Origin: Levilactobacillus lanxiensis
GTDB taxonomy: Bacteria; Bacillota; Bacilli; Lactobacillales; Lactobacillaceae
Direction: 5' to 3'
Assembly (NCBI RefSeq): GCF_016861655.1
Contig: NZ_BOLN01000006.1
Span: forward strand, 124,001-188,000
Length of the DNA stretch: 64,000 nt
Below are positions 9,490 to 19,262 of this stretch, piece after piece. The stretch's first letter is position 1. Each line of letters starts with the position of its first letter. The position numbers and the translations under genes are program-made. The notes below the pieces were generated by a model, which worked only from the letters and a program-made list of their open reading frames with translations, did no database searches and was not told the DNA's origin.

Positions 9490-10380
9490 CTAACGCTTAA
9501 ATTTGCCCAAGAACCCTTTTTGGGGGACCTCGAACGAGAAACCTTCACCCAGCGCCTCATTCACGTTGACCACGGACACGAATGCCCGTGAATCATGCCG
9601 CGAAATGATTTGACGCACTTGATACAGCTCGCCGGGGGCCACGACCACGTAGATCATTTTACGACCCTGGTGGGAGTAGCCACCCTCGGCGTTGATCAGG
9701 CTGACGCCACGTTCCATCTGGTCCATGATATCGTTGGTAATCTCCTGGTGCTTGGCGGAGACGATGATGACCCCGCGAGCCGCGTAGGCGCCCTCCAGCG
9801 TGAAGTTGACGATGCGCGAGAACACGTAGGAGTAAATCAACGTGTAGGCCATGTGCTGGATGTCGATGTAGACCAGCGAAATCAGGAGGACAACGACGTC
9901 TAAGTAAAGGAGCGTCCGTCCCATGGGCACGCCCCGGAAGCGTTCAAATATTCGGGCGACGATGTCGGTACCACCGGTCGTTCCGCCGTAACGGTAGAGC
10001 AGGCCGGAGCCGAGTCCGCCGACCAAACCGGCACCTAACGCTGACAATAAGAGGTCACCGTGCAGGTCGATTACCAGGGGCACCCGTTGCCAGATCCATA
10101 AGAAGAGGGACAACATGAGGGTGCCGTAAATCGTGTAGACCAGTGATTGTCGGCCCAAGAAGCGCCAGCCAATCACAATCAGCGGCACGTTGATCAGAAT
10201 CGTTGAATAGGCGGGGTCAATGTGGAACAGCGCCCGCAAAATCAGCGTGATCCCGGAAATGCCCCCGTCCGCTAGGTGATTCGCAATGTTAAAGAAGACT
10301 AAGCCAAATGCAAACATGGCGCAACCGATGCCAATCATGAGTAGGTCAAACAGGCGAATCGATTCGTCCTTTTGTGTCAT
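9490..10380 (-). CDS. YitT-family membrane protein (DUF161 + DUF2179)
   Basis: 296 residues. Residues 1-195 hold five or six transmembrane helices with the family pattern NIANHLADGGISGITLILR and GLLYRYGGTTGGTDIVARIF. The last 80 residues form the soluble DUF2179 domain (GVSLINAEGGYSHQGRKMIYVVV). The family is widespread in Firmicutes and its substrate is not established. The ATG at 10380 follows GGGAGTGG; earlier in-frame codons lack a ribosome site. The 5' leader is long (see 10381-10731). Confidence 0.85.
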   Translation of the reverse strand: MTQKDESIRLFDLLMIGIGCAMFAFGLVFFNIANHLADGGISGITLILRALFHIDPAYSTILINVPLIVIGWRFLGRQSLVYTIYGTLMLSLFLWIWQRVPLVIDLHGDLLLSALGAGLVGGLGSGLLYRYGGTTGGTDIVARIFERFRGVPMGRTLLYLDVVVLLISLVYIDIQHMAYTLIYSYVFSRIVNFTLEGAYAARGVIIVSAKHQEITNDIMDQMERGVSLINAEGGYSHQGRKMIYVVVAPGELYQVRQIISRHDSRAFVSVVNVNEALGEGFSFEVPQKGFLGKFKR

Positions 10381-10731
10381 ACCATCCACTCCCAACACAC
10401 GTTCACCACGGGTTGCTGGCAACGTGTTTTCTAGTCCGTCTGGTTCGCGTTAGCGCTGTGAAATCGCTGAATTTAGGTGCAAACTTTTCCTGACTTTAAC
10501 TAGCCAGTTCGTTAACCTAACAAGCCCCAAACGTTTTTATTGCTAAACCCATCATAGCACACCCGTGATTCGGGCATGAACCAATTTTGGTGTAATCCGT
10601 GCTAGTGGTTGATTAGTCGCCCAATTTCCGGGTCGGGGGCCAGTAGTTTGAATTCAATTTCCGGGACGAATCTGTTAGACTGGCATAGTGAGTAAAAAAC
10701 AGAAATCAACTGGCAAAAAGGGTGAAAATAA
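10381..10731. other. Intergenic region between YitT gene and cca
   Basis: No gene is seen. On the minus strand TGC-TATGAT, an extended -10, lies at about 10551-10560 and would give the YitT gene a leader of roughly 170 bases. Near its start codon that leader can form an ACACGTT / AACGTGT hairpin. No known riboswitch pattern was recognised. The side facing cca has no convincing -35/-10 pair. Confidence 0.4.
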
Positions 10732-11925
10732 ATGAAATTAGAACACTTACCAAATGAATTTGAGTTGGCCCGGCCAGTCTTACAGACCATTGAGCAGGCC
10801 GGTTATGAAGCCTACTTCGTGGGTGGCAGTGTGCGGGATACCATTCTGGGCAAGGAAATCCATGACGTGGATATCGCGACGAGTGCCTATCCCAATGAAA
10901 TTAAGGGGCTTTTTAAACGGACCGTCGATACGGGTATCGAGCACGGTACCGTCATGATTTTGGACCATGGTACCGGCTACGAGACGACAACATTCCGGTC
11001 CGAATCGACCTATACCGATTACCGACGGCCAGATCAGGTCACCTTTGTGCGGTCGCTCGCCGAGGACTTAAAGCGGCGGGACTTTACCATTAATGCCTTG
11101 GCCATGAAGGAAGACGGGGAAGTCATCGACCTGTTCGACGGCCTAACGGACATGACCAATCACCAGATTCGGGCGGTGGGCGATCCGCAAGAACGGTTCC
11201 ACGAAGACGCCCTGCGCATGATGCGGGCAGTCCGGTTTGCCAGTCAATTAGACTTCAGCATCGTTGACGAGACTTTGGCAGCCATCACGGCCCATGCCCA
11301 ACTGCTGGCAAAAATTGCGGTGGAACGAACGCAGGTTGAGCTCCTGAAGTTGCTGCAGGGGAAGGCCCCACAACGTGGACTCCAGGACTTTATGGCCACG
11401 GGTCTATGGCAACACTGCCCGGACTTCGCGGACCACGGTCCCGCACTGACGGCCTTGGCCACCGAACTGACCCAGGGCGTCTCCAGCGAAATCGCGGCTT
11501 GGACGCTGTTGGCTACCAAATTTGGCCTGAATAGTGCCGCTGTGACGCCATTCCTGAAGCATTGGAAGACGGCTAACCAAACCATCACCGCCGTTCAGGC
11601 CGCTAGCAAGGCTGCCCAGATTCTGGCAACGAGTGATTTGAATGCCTGGCAACTGTACCAGTGCGGCGCAGCTCTTGCGCCAGTTGCCAACGAGGTGGCC
11701 GTGATTCTGGGCGCGCCTGACCGGAGAGCCGCGTTGCAGGCCCAACTGGCAGCGTTACCGATTCAGCACAAGAAAGAATTAGCCATTACGGGGAAAGAAC
11801 TCATGCAGGCCGGCATTCAACCCGGACCGCAACTGGGTGCCATCCTGGGCGATTTGGAATACCAAGTCGTCACGGGGGTATTACCCAACGAAACAGCCGC
11901 GCTGGTGGCTCACGTCAACGCCTAA
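10732..11925 (+). CDS. cca: CCA tRNA nucleotidyltransferase
   Basis: 397 residues. It adds or repairs the 3' CCA end of tRNAs without a template. The class II nucleotidyltransferase head has GGSVRDTILGKEIHDVDIAT (about 31-50, with the catalytic Asp pair DVD), then RRDFTINALAM (about 112) and DPQERFHEDALRMMRAVRFA (about 150), all hallmark motifs. The C-terminal half is helical. It heads a tight run cca / ABC-F / thyA / dfr with gaps of 32, 11 and 17 bases, a probable operon. Confidence 0.95.
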   Translation: MKLEHLPNEFELARPVLQTIEQAGYEAYFVGGSVRDTILGKEIHDVDIATSAYPNEIKGLFKRTVDTGIEHGTVMILDHGTGYETTTFRSESTYTDYRRPDQVTFVRSLAEDLKRRDFTINALAMKEDGEVIDLFDGLTDMTNHQIRAVGDPQERFHEDALRMMRAVRFASQLDFSIVDETLAAITAHAQLLAKIAVERTQVELLKLLQGKAPQRGLQDFMATGLWQHCPDFADHGPALTALATELTQGVSSEIAAWTLLATKFGLNSAAVTPFLKHWKTANQTITAVQAASKAAQILATSDLNAWQLYQCGAALAPVANEVAVILGAPDRRAALQAQLAALPIQHKKELAITGKELMQAGIQPGPQLGAILGDLEYQVVTGVLPNETAALVAHVNA

Positions 11926-11957
11926 CGGTAATTTGAGAATAAGAGAGTGAACAATTT

Positions 11958-13853
11958 ATGCAAACCTTACGCGCGGAAAATCTTCACCGGACTTACGGGG
12001 AGAAAACGCTTTTTGATAATTTGAATTTTATTATTAACGAACACGACCGGATCGGCCTGATTGGGGTCAATGGGAGTGGGAAAACCTCGCTACTGAACAC
12101 GTTAGCGGGCATTAGCAATGAACAGACCGGCGCCATCGAGACGCCCAAGGACTACACTATCGGCTACCTCACGCAAAAGCCTGAGTTGGACGAGAATTTA
12201 ACGGTCATGGATGCCGTTTTCTCCGGTGACCAAAAAGTCTTCGTCACGATTCGGCGCTACGAGGCGGCCTTAGCCGCTTACGGGGCCCATCCAGAAGATG
12301 CCAAGGCCCAGCAGCGTTACCTGGATGCCGAAGCCCAGATGAACGAAGAGGATGCCTGGACGGCCGAGAGCGATGTCAAGACTATCCTGACACAGTTGAA
12401 GATCACGGACCTGTCACAAGCGATTAAGACCATGTCCGGGGGTCAAATCAAGCGGGTCGGCTTAGCCCAAGTCTTGATTCAGTCGCCCGATTTGTTACTG
12501 CTGGACGAACCGACCAACCACTTGGACTTTGACTCCATTGCTTGGCTCCAACAATACCTGGCGTCCTACAAGGGGGCCTTACTGGTCGTGACCCATGACC
12601 GGTACTTCCTGGACCAAATTGCGAACCAAATTTGGGAGCTTGATTTCGGGAAACTCTACCAGTATCCCGGCAACTACCAAGCCTACGTACAGGAAAAGGC
12701 CGAACGAGTCAGCCAGGAAGCCGAAGCTGATCAGAAGCAACAACAATTGTACAAGAAAGAATTAGCCTGGATGAAGGCGGGGGCCAAGGCCCGTTCCACC
12801 AAGCAACAAGCCCGAATCAACCGCTTCAATGACATTGCCAGCAACGTCGGCACGCGACAAGTCCAGAACAATGTCGCCATCTCCCTGGGCCAACAACGGC
12901 TCGGCAAAAAGGTGATTGAGCTCAAGGATGCCAACCTGACCCTGGGCGACCACGTCATCTTAAAGGACTTTGACGACCTGATTCAGGGTGGCGAACGCAT
13001 CGGAATCAGTGGGGAAAACGGGGCTGGGAAGTCCAGTCTCTTAAACGTCATTGCGCAGCGTCTGCCCCTGGACTCCGGGATTGTATCGATTGGGGAGACC
13101 GTGAAAATGGCCTACTATACCCAACAGATCGAACCCATTCCGGATGACAAACGGATGATCAACTACCTGTCCGAGGTCGGTCAAAACGTGACAGATAAGG
13201 CCGGCAATTCCGTTAGTGTCACTGAATTACTGGAACAATTCCTGTTCCCACGGTTCATGCACGGGACGCTGATCCGCAAGCTATCCGGTGGAGAAAAACG
13301 TCGGTTATACCTGTTGAAGCTGTTAATGGAACAGCCCAACGTCTTATTGCTGGATGAACCCACGAACGACTTAGACATTGGGACGCTGACCGTTTTGGAA
13401 GATTATATTTCCCAATTTGCCGGTACCGTCATCACCGTTTCCCATGATCGGTACTTCTTGGACAAGGTGGCCGACCGCCTGTTGATCTTTACCGGTAACG
13501 GCGATATTGAACGGTACTCCGGTCGTTTCAGCAGTTACTTGGCGGACGAACAAGCCCAACACAAACAAGCTACCAAGACGGAAAAGGCCAAGGCCGCACC
13601 GAAAGCCGAACAAAAGCCGGCCGAACCCCGGAAAAAGGTCAAGTTGACCTACGCGGAACAGAAGGAATGGGAAGGCATTGAAGGCGTCATTGACGGCTTG
13701 GAAGACCAGAAGTCTCAGGTCCAAACGGCCATGAACGCCAATGGTGACAACTATGACAAACTGGCCGACCTTCAGTCACAATTAGACGACTTAGACAAAC
13801 AGTTGGACGAGAAAATGACGCGTTGGGAATACCTCAGCGAATACGCAGAATAG
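11958..13853 (+). CDS. ABC-F family ATPase (Uup/YdiF-like)
   Basis: 631 residues without transmembrane segments, hence not a transporter. Two ABC domains: Walker [10 protein letters not shown] (about 36) and GENGAGKSS (about 350); signature motifs [11 protein letters not shown] and [11 protein letters not shown]; Walker [14 protein letters not shown] and [14 protein letters not shown] 70-residue linker rich in charged residues joins them (the ABC-F P-site tRNA-interaction motif), and a C-terminal coiled coil (about 560-631) is typical of Uup. ABC-F proteins act on stalled or structured ribosomes. Nothing points specifically to an antibiotic-resistance role. It lies in the cca-thyA-dfr operon. 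Confidence 0.9.
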   Translation: MQTLRAENLHRTYGEKTLFDNLNFIINEHDRIGLIGVNGSGKTSLLNTLAGISNEQTGAIETPKDYTIGYLTQKPELDENLTVMDAVFSGDQKVFVTIRRYEAALAAYGAHPEDAKAQQRYLDAEAQMNEEDAWTAESDVKTILTQLKITDLSQAIKTMSGGQIKRVGLAQVLIQSPDLLLLDEPTNHLDFDSIAWLQQYLASYKGALLVVTHDRYFLDQIANQIWELDFGKLYQYPGNYQAYVQEKAERVSQEAEADQKQQQLYKKELAWMKAGAKARSTKQQARINRFNDIASNVGTRQVQNNVAISLGQQRLGKKVIELKDANLTLGDHVILKDFDDLIQGGERIGISGENGAGKSSLLNVIAQRLPLDSGIVSIGETVKMAYYTQQIEPIPDDKRMINYLSEVGQNVTDKAGNSVSVTELLEQFLFPRFMHGTLIRKLSGGEKRRLYLLKLLMEQPNVLLLDEPTNDLDIGTLTVLEDYISQFAGTVITVSHDRYFLDKVADRLLIFTGNGDIERYSGRFSSYLADEQAQHKQATKTEKAKAAPKAEQKPAEPRKKVKLTYAEQKEWEGIEGVIDGLEDQKSQVQTAMNANGDNYDKLADLQSQLDDLDKQLDEKMTRWEYLSEYAE

Positions 13854-13864
13854 GAGACGGTCAC

Positions 13865-14815
13865 GTGTTAGAAGACGGGTATTTAGATTTGGCTAAGAAG
13901 GTCCTGAACGAGGGCCACGAGAAGACCGACCGAACGGGCACGGGGACCATCAGTCTGTTTGGTTACCAGATGCGGTTTAACCTGCAGGAAGGGTTTCCCC
14001 TGTTGACCACGAAAAAGGTGCCCTTTGGCTTGATTAAATCCGAACTGTTGTGGTTCCTGCGGGGCGACACGAATATTCGTTTTCTCCTGCAACACCACAA
14101 CCATATTTGGGACGAATGGGCCTTCCAGCGTTACGTGGCTAGTCCCGATTACCACGGCCCCGACATGACCGACTTTGGTCGGCGGTCGTTAGTCGATCCA
14201 GATTTTAACCAACAGTATCAGGCAGAGAAAAAAGCCTTTTGCGACAAGATTCTAACGGACCAAGCCTTTGGGGACCATTACGGTGACCTGGGTCTGGTTT
14301 ACGGGAGTCAGTGGCGCGCTTGGCAGGGCCACAATGGCGAAACGATTGATCAACTGGCCAACGTGATTGACACGCTGCGGACCCATCCGGACTCTCGGCG
14401 AATGATCGTGTCCGCCTGGAATCCCGCCGATGTGCCGTCCATGGCCTTACCACCTTGTCACACGCTGTACCAGTTCTACGTGAACGATGGCAAGCTAAGC
14501 TGTCAGCTCTACCAACGGAGCGGGGATATTTTCCTCGGCGTGCCGTTTAACATTGCCAGCTACGCCTTACTGACTTCGCTGATTGCCAAGGAGGTTGGCC
14601 TGGAGGTCGGTGACTTCGTGCACACCCTGGGTGATGCGCACATTTACAAGAACCATATCAATCAGATTGAAACGCAACTGGCCCGGACGCCTAAGGCCGC
14701 TCCACAATTGTGGCTGAATCCGGACAAAACCAGTATTTTTGATTATGAAATGAGCGATATTAAGGTAACCGGCTACGATCCAGCGCCTGCTATCAAGGCG
14801 CCGGTGGCCGTTTAA
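13865..14815 (+). CDS. thyA: Thymidylate synthase
   Basis: 316 residues, the length of the Lactobacillus casei enzyme, including the lactobacillus-type insertion around residues 90-140. It methylates dUMP to dTMP using methylenetetrahydrofolate. The catalytic cysteine is Cys198 in [12 protein letters not shown]; the conserved RRM and [20 protein letters not shown] follow. The GTG at 13865 fits AGGAG at the preceding stop codon; an upstream in-frame ATG would overlap the ABC-F gene. Dihydrofolate reductase, which recycles the product dihydrofolate, follows after 17 bases. Confidence 0.97.
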   Translation: MLEDGYLDLAKKVLNEGHEKTDRTGTGTISLFGYQMRFNLQEGFPLLTTKKVPFGLIKSELLWFLRGDTNIRFLLQHHNHIWDEWAFQRYVASPDYHGPDMTDFGRRSLVDPDFNQQYQAEKKAFCDKILTDQAFGDHYGDLGLVYGSQWRAWQGHNGETIDQLANVIDTLRTHPDSRRMIVSAWNPADVPSMALPPCHTLYQFYVNDGKLSCQLYQRSGDIFLGVPFNIASYALLTSLIAKEVGLEVGDFVHTLGDAHIYKNHINQIETQLARTPKAAPQLWLNPDKTSIFDYEMSDIKVTGYDPAPAIKAPVAV

Positions 14816-14832
14816 ACAAGGAGGGGACTGCG

Positions 14833-15327
14833 ATGCTGATCTTTTTATGGGCTGAGAGCCAGGGGAAAGTCATTGGCTTCCACGGCAGCTTACCGTGGCA
14901 CTTGCCAGCCGACATGCACTACTTCAAGACCGTGACAACGGGCAATACTATTGTTGCGGGCGCCAAGACGTTTGCCTCATTCCCTCAAGTGTTGCCAAAC
15001 CGGACCAACGTGGTGGTGAGTCACCGCGATGCCAGCGAATTTCCGGCCGGTGTAACCGTGCTCAACTCGCTAGATGCGGTGCGTGAATACGCTGCCCAAC
15101 GGCCGACGGAGAAAATTTTCGTGGTCGGTGGCGCGCAGATTTTTGCTGGCCTGATCGATGACGTCGATTTCCTTTACCGGACCGTGATTGATGCCGGATT
15201 TGACGGGGATACCTGGATGCCAGCGATTGATTACACGAAATTTCAGTTGATTGATCGACAGCCAGGGGTTCGTAACGAGAAGAACACCGTCGATTACGCC
15301 TTCGAACAGTACCAACGGCGGTCATAA
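14833..15327 (+). CDS. folA: Dihydrofolate reductase
   Basis: 164 residues. It reduces dihydrofolate to tetrahydrofolate with NADPH and is the trimethoprim target. The N-terminal WAESQGKVIGFHGSLPWHLPADMHYFK carries the Met20-like loop and the substrate-binding acid in the PADM segment; GAKTFASFP and VVGGAQIFAGLI are the NADPH-binding motifs. The RBS GGAGGGG precedes the ATG at normal distance. It is functionally paired with thyA upstream and ends the cca operon. Confidence 0.95.
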   Translation: MLIFLWAESQGKVIGFHGSLPWHLPADMHYFKTVTTGNTIVAGAKTFASFPQVLPNRTNVVVSHRDASEFPAGVTVLNSLDAVREYAAQRPTEKIFVVGGAQIFAGLIDDVDFLYRTVIDAGFDGDTWMPAIDYTKFQLIDRQPGVRNEKNTVDYAFEQYQRRS

Positions 15328-15353
15328 GCCAGTCGTTCAATACCGTTCCCGGC

Positions 15354-15515
15354 GGCGGATTCAAGGTGGCCTGCTATGGGGCCGGCTCCAGACAAAGGGC
15401 GGTCTTCCGCCTCAACTTTGAGCCTGAGAAGCGGTCTCAAAGGTTGTCCCATGGGCTAAGCTGAGTGAGAAACCTCAGCTAAGACCATCGACACAGCTGG
15501 CCACCTTGATCCGCC
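15354..15515 (+). other. Structured intergenic element, copy A
   Basis: About 160 non-coding bases after folA. The outer stem is 17 bp (15354-15371 with 15499-15515, one bulged T). Inside are a short hairpin with loop ACAAAGGGCGGT, a hairpin CAACTTTGAG / CTCAAAGGTTG (15413-15422 / 15436-15446), and a third helix ATGG / CCAT (15451 / 15485) continuing through GCTAAG / CTAAGA into CTGAG / CTCAG. The same plan is found at 25327, 25631 and 25987. There is no protein-coding pattern. Confidence 0.7.
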
Positions 15516-15647
15516 TCTGGTCACTCAGTATGGAACACGACATTTACGCCACGCTGAAGGTGAACTAGTCTGCAACTACAGTATTCTTCACTTAATCTAA
15601 TATTTGCTAAAAATAATCTTACCTACGTTAAATTACGGCGCATCAAA

Positions 15648-15689
15648 AAGGCGAAGACAGCTATCCTTCATGGATAATGTCTTCGCCTT
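15648..15689 (-). terminator. Terminator of the hemolysin III gene (bidirectional)
   Basis: A perfect 12-bp stem AAGGCGAAGACA / TGTCTTCGCCTT flanked by A and T tracts. Confidence 0.88.
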
Positions 15690-15721
15690 ATTTGAAGTTT
15701 CGTCTAAACTATCACTAAATT

Positions 15722-16363
15722 TTAAGCATATAACAGGATGGAGAAGTACATCAATCCCGTTCCCAGCATCACGAACAGGTGCCAGATAACGTGACCGAAT
15801 GGGACATTCTTGAAGCTGTAAAGGACGGCGCCCACCGTGAAGGCCACGCCACCGAAGAACAATAGGGCGAAACCGACGGGGCCCAGGCCCTCGTACAGTG
15901 GCTTGATGCCCAGCAAGCACATCCAGCCCATGACCACGTAGATGATGGTCGATAATTTTTGCATTTTACCCAACCAGAGGGCCTTGTAGATGACCCCGCA
16001 GACCGCCATGGCCCAAATGATGCCGAACATGGTCCAGCCGAGCGCGCCGCCAACGACCAACAAACTAAATGGCGTATAGGTTACGGCAATCAATAAATAA
16101 ATGGCACAATGGTCAAATATTTGAAAAACGTGGCGGCCACGGGTAAAGTACAAACTATGAAACAGGGTGGACGCAAGGTAGAAGAGCACCAGGATGGCCC
16201 CGTAAATGGCAAAGGTCGTGATGCGCATGGCCCCGCCCTTGGCGTGAGCCTGTAGCAGTAAGACGACGAGTCCGGCGATGCTCAAGGCGGCCCCGATTCC
16301 GTGGGTGACCGCGTTTAAGACCTCATTGACGACTTGGTAGGTGTGGCTCCGTTCTTTTATCAA
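15722..16363 (-). CDS. Hemolysin III / PAQR-family membrane protein
   Basis: 213 residues with seven predicted transmembrane helices. The family signatures are present: NAVTHGIGAALSIAGL near residue 15, STLFHSLYF and FDHCAIYLLIAVTYTPF (about 78-95), and HVIWHLFVMLG near the end. The conserved Asp and His residues of this metal-dependent hydrolase-like superfamily are therefore in place. The role in lactobacilli is unsettled. The start is TTG at 16363, with AAGGAGG seven bases upstream. Confidence 0.88.
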   Translation of the reverse strand: MIKERSHTYQVVNEVLNAVTHGIGAALSIAGLVVLLLQAHAKGGAMRITTFAIYGAILVLFYLASTLFHSLYFTRGRHVFQIFDHCAIYLLIAVTYTPFSLLVVGGALGWTMFGIIWAMAVCGVIYKALWLGKMQKLSTIIYVVMGWMCLLGIKPLYEGLGPVGFALLFFGGVAFTVGAVLYSFKNVPFGHVIWHLFVMLGTGLMYFSILLYA

Positions 16364-16453
16364 ACAAAATCCTCCTTAGAATTCCGGTGACTTTATTTTT
16401 CTCTAAAGCAGCCGGATAGTTCCGAACAACTTACTGAAAATTGTCACTAACTC

Positions 16454-16462
16454 TGCTATACT
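16454..16462 (+). promoter_or_regulatory. Extended -10 promoter of degV
   Basis: TGC-TATACT, an extended -10, about 70 bases before the ATG. A well-spaced -35 is not obvious. Confidence 0.4.
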
Positions 16463-16532
16463 ATTACCGTATGTTTCATTACGCATATTGTAGCATAAAC
16501 CAAAATTTCTGGTCAGAAAGAGTGGGATACCC

Positions 16533-17384
16533 ATGGCGAAAATTAAGATTGTCACGGATTCATCTGCCGGCCTTACCGAGCAGCAGATTCAAGATTATGA
16601 CATCACCATTATCCCGTTAACGGTCATGATTGATGACACGATTTACGTTGAACGGGAGACCATCACCAACAAAGAATTTATTGAAAAAATGAAAACGGCT
16701 AAGTCATTACCTAAGACGAGTCAGCCACCACTGGGGAAGTTTGTCGAGACCTTCGACAAGTTGGGAGAAGATGGCAGTAGTGTAATCTGCTTCACCATGT
16801 TAGCCGCTATCAGTGGCACGGTCCACACGGCCGAACAAGCGGCCCAATTGTCCAAGACGGACGTGACCGTGGTCGACAGTCAATACACCGACCAAGCCTT
16901 GGCCTTCCAAGTCGTCGAAGCTGCTAAGCTCGCCGCAGAAGGGGCCGACAAAGACGCCATTCTCAAGCGCGCCGAGGCCGTTCGGGACCACACCAAATTG
17001 TTCATGGGGGTTGTGACCCTAGAAAACATTTTGAAGGGTGGCCGCTTAAGTCGGGCGGCTGGTATGTTAACTTCCCTGCTTAACATCAAGATTGTCTTGC
17101 AGGTCACGGGTGGCGAGCTTAAAATTCGGGCTAAGGGTCGCGGTATGAAGACCATCGACCGTTACTTTGATAAAGTCTACGAACAAATTAAGCAGACGCC
17201 GGACATCGTGGCTATCGGGATTTCTCACGTGGAAGCCTTCGAATCCATTGATAAGATTCAGGGCCATTTGAAAGAAATCTTGCCGGGTAAGGATGTCCTG
17301 GTACGGGAAACGGTTCCCATCATTGCGACCCACGGGGGCCCCGGTGCCTTCGCCTTAATGTACTACACCGATCCAACTAAATAA
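16533..17384 (+). CDS. DegV-family fatty-acid-binding protein
   Basis: 283 residues. The N-terminal IVTDSSAGLT and the central FTMLAAISGT (about 85-95) and GGRLSRAAG (about 168-176) are the DegV lipid-contact motifs. DegV/FakB proteins hold a fatty acid and present it to the kinase FakA for incorporation of exogenous fatty acids. Monocistronic, with its own terminator. FakA itself is not in this window, although a short FakA-like C-terminal domain is encoded at 50589. Confidence 0.92.
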   Translation: MAKIKIVTDSSAGLTEQQIQDYDITIIPLTVMIDDTIYVERETITNKEFIEKMKTAKSLPKTSQPPLGKFVETFDKLGEDGSSVICFTMLAAISGTVHTAEQAAQLSKTDVTVVDSQYTDQALAFQVVEAAKLAAEGADKDAILKRAEAVRDHTKLFMGVVTLENILKGGRLSRAAGMLTSLLNIKIVLQVTGGELKIRAKGRGMKTIDRYFDKVYEQIKQTPDIVAIGISHVEAFESIDKIQGHLKEILPGKDVLVRETVPIIATHGGPGAFALMYYTDPTK

Positions 17385-17393
17385 CGTCAACTG

Positions 17394-17430
17394 GAAAGGG
17401 GTGGCCGCACGCCACACCCTTTTTTCTTTT
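17394..17430 (+). terminator. Terminator after degV
   Basis: AAGGGGTGG / CCACACCCTT stem with one bulge, then TTTTTT. Confidence 0.85.
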
Positions 17431-17451
17431 AGCTATAGGGGGAACCACGAA

Positions 17452-18378
17452 ATGAAATTTAAGAATCTCAGTAAGATTATTGGGGTGACCTTACTCCTCG
17501 TCCTGATTGTGCTGGCGGCGCTAACGTACTGGCATCCCGGCGCGCGCACGACCCACACGACGACCACGGCGCCACGGAGCACAAAGCGGGCCACCGTCCG
17601 CGTCGTGGCCCTAGGTGATTCACTGACCGAGGGGGTCGGCGATCAGGAGAAGGACGGCGGTTATACCGGTCGGCTCAAGACCATGATCCATGAGAAGGAC
17701 CAGGTCAAGGTGGTTATGCACAACTTTGGTAAGTCCGGCGACCGGAGTGATCAGATTGAAAAACGCCTGGTCAACAGTCAAGAACAACAAGCTCAGCTCA
17801 AAAAGGCCAACGCCATCGTCATGACGGTGGGAGGCAATGATCTACTCCAAACGTTGACGAAAAATGTAACCATCAACCAGCAGGATAAATTAAACGCCCA
17901 TCTCGACACGGCCGAGGGGGCCTACCAGCAGAAGCTGAAGCACCTACTGAGCACCGTGCGGCAGTACAACGGCCACGCACCCATTTTCCTGTACAGCATC
18001 TATAATCCCATCTACGTGTATTTTGCGGATATCCAGCAGGTCACGAACGCCGTGAATGACTGGAACAAGGCCACGAAGAAGACGGCCACTAGCTTCGACG
18101 ACCTCTACATGGTGGACATCAACCATGCGTTGTCCGTAGGGCAGTACAAGTCGATTATCCAGCAGGCCAAGCTTAAGCACGATGCGAAAAAATCAAATAA
18201 CGGGAAAATTTCAACGGCTAGTCTTCAAGAGTTGATTTTGGCCAGCAATGCCAGTGACGAACTGAACGATTACCTGTCGCCGGCCGACCATTTTCACCCG
18301 AACGCCAGGGGCTACCGCCTCATGACCCGCTACGCTTTCAAACAAATGCAAGCTCACCAGCAATGGCTGATGAAGTAA
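17452..18378 (+). CDS. SGNH/GDSL-family lipase/esterase, membrane anchored
   Basis: 308 residues. One N-terminal transmembrane helix (about 8-25) anchors an extracellular SGNH hydrolase. Block I ALGDSLTEGVGD (Ser near residue 48), block III VGGNDLLQTL (near 125) and block V DHFHPNARGY (near 283) contain the catalytic Ser, Asn, Asp and His. The ATG at 17452 has GGGGGAA upstream; an earlier in-frame GTG lies within the degV terminator and is rejected. It heads an operon with the YpmS and YozE genes, an arrangement conserved in Firmicutes (ypmR-ypmS). Confidence 0.9.
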   Translation: MKFKNLSKIIGVTLLLVLIVLAALTYWHPGARTTHTTTTAPRSTKRATVRVVALGDSLTEGVGDQEKDGGYTGRLKTMIHEKDQVKVVMHNFGKSGDRSDQIEKRLVNSQEQQAQLKKANAIVMTVGGNDLLQTLTKNVTINQQDKLNAHLDTAEGAYQQKLKHLLSTVRQYNGHAPIFLYSIYNPIYVYFADIQQVTNAVNDWNKATKKTATSFDDLYMVDINHALSVGQYKSIIQQAKLKHDAKKSNNGKISTASLQELILASNASDELNDYLSPADHFHPNARGYRLMTRYAFKQMQAHQQWLMK

Positions 18379-18391
18379 GGAGGAACCATCT

Positions 18392-18991
18392 ATGCAACGT
18401 CACGCCGCCCCACAAACTTCCCGTAACTGGTGGAAGTGGGGGTTCATCGCCCTGGTCGCCATTCTGTTAGTGACCGCCGTCACCGTAGGAGTCAAGGCCT
18501 TTTCATCGACCCAGATTGACTCCACGGCCAAGGTCACCAAGGATACGACCAACATCAACGTTGATTTAAACAAGAAACAAGTGAACGCCTTAGCCGATTA
18601 CTACGTAAACAAGTCCCTGAAGAATTCGGCTGTTAAATACCGATTCCAGGTCTCAGATCACGCCATGATCACTGGATCCACCCAGGTTTTAGGGGCAAAC
18701 GTGAATTTCGTTTTACTCTTAAAGCCAACCGTGTTATCCTCAGGAGACGTCCAACTGAAGGCGGAGAAGCTGTCGGTCGGGTCCTTACCTGTGCCAATCA
18801 CCTTCGTCATGAACTACATCGCGAAGAACTATCCACTACCGAAATGGGTGGCCATGGATACCGGGAATGAAACCATTACCCTGCATCTGACCGCCATCGG
18901 TAACGGGAAGAAATTGTCCTTCGCCGCCAAAAAGATTGACCTGTCCGGTGCCGGAAAGTTTGTCTTCCAAGCACGGATTCCCAAAAACTAA
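18392..18991 (+). CDS. YpmS-family (DUF2140) membrane protein
   Basis: 199 residues: a short basic head with one transmembrane helix (about 15-38), then an extracellular beta-rich domain with [36 protein letters not shown] and [17 protein letters not shown]. These match DUF2140 proteins. The biochemical role is unknown, and pairing with the upstream GDSL hydrolase is the only functional clue. AAGGAGG precedes the ATG. Confidence 0.85.
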   Translation: MQRHAAPQTSRNWWKWGFIALVAILLVTAVTVGVKAFSSTQIDSTAKVTKDTTNINVDLNKKQVNALADYYVNKSLKNSAVKYRFQVSDHAMITGSTQVLGANVNFVLLLKPTVLSSGDVQLKAEKLSVGSLPVPITFVMNYIAKNYPLPKWVAMDTGNETITLHLTAIGNGKKLSFAAKKIDLSGAGKFVFQARIPKN

Positions 18992-19002
18992 GGAGGGGCC
19001 CT

Positions 19003-19224
19003 ATGCCCAAAACGTTTTATCAATTCCTAATGACCCAACGTAATCCAGAAAGCTACGATCCCGTGGCCAGCTTTGCCAACAATGCCTTTCTGGACAGTTC
19101 GTTTCCCAAGCAGGAGACGGAGTTTGATCCCTTATCCAAGTATTTAGAAGAAAACGCCCCGTACCTACCATCCATGACCATCTTTGATGATGCTTGGCAG
19201 CTGTATCTGGCGGCGATAGCTTAA
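19003..19224 (+). CDS. YozE-family (SAM-like fold) small protein
   Basis: 73 residues, the full family length. [22 protein letters not shown], then [12 protein letters not shown] and the end [12 protein letters not shown] define the UPF0346/YozE family. It is an all-helical protein of unknown role, third gene of the GDSL/YpmS operon, 11 bases downstream with GGAGGGG as ribosome site. Confidence 0.9.
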   Translation: MPKTFYQFLMTQRNPESYDPVASFANNAFLDSSFPKQETEFDPLSKYLEENAPYLPSMTIFDDAWQLYLAAIA

Positions 19225-19238
19225 TTGGTTTGTCAGGG

Positions 19239-19262
19239 AGGCCCGTTGTTGCGGGCTTTTTT
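19239..19262 (+). terminator. Terminator after the YozE gene
   Basis: GCCCG / CGGGC stem with TTTTTT. Confidence 0.8.

Larger units (their letters stand above)
15328..15721. other. Intergenic region folA to hemolysin III
   Basis: It contains structured element A (15354-15515), an AT-rich stretch of about 130 bases with nothing recognised, and the terminator at 15648-15689. Short open frames here overlap the hairpins and are not credible genes. Confidence 0.6.

Noticed and set aside
15354-15515. Cloverleaf-like tRNA gene
   Set aside because: Multi-branched but about twice tRNA length, without acceptor/T-loop features or anticodon arm; shared with three other intergenic copies.
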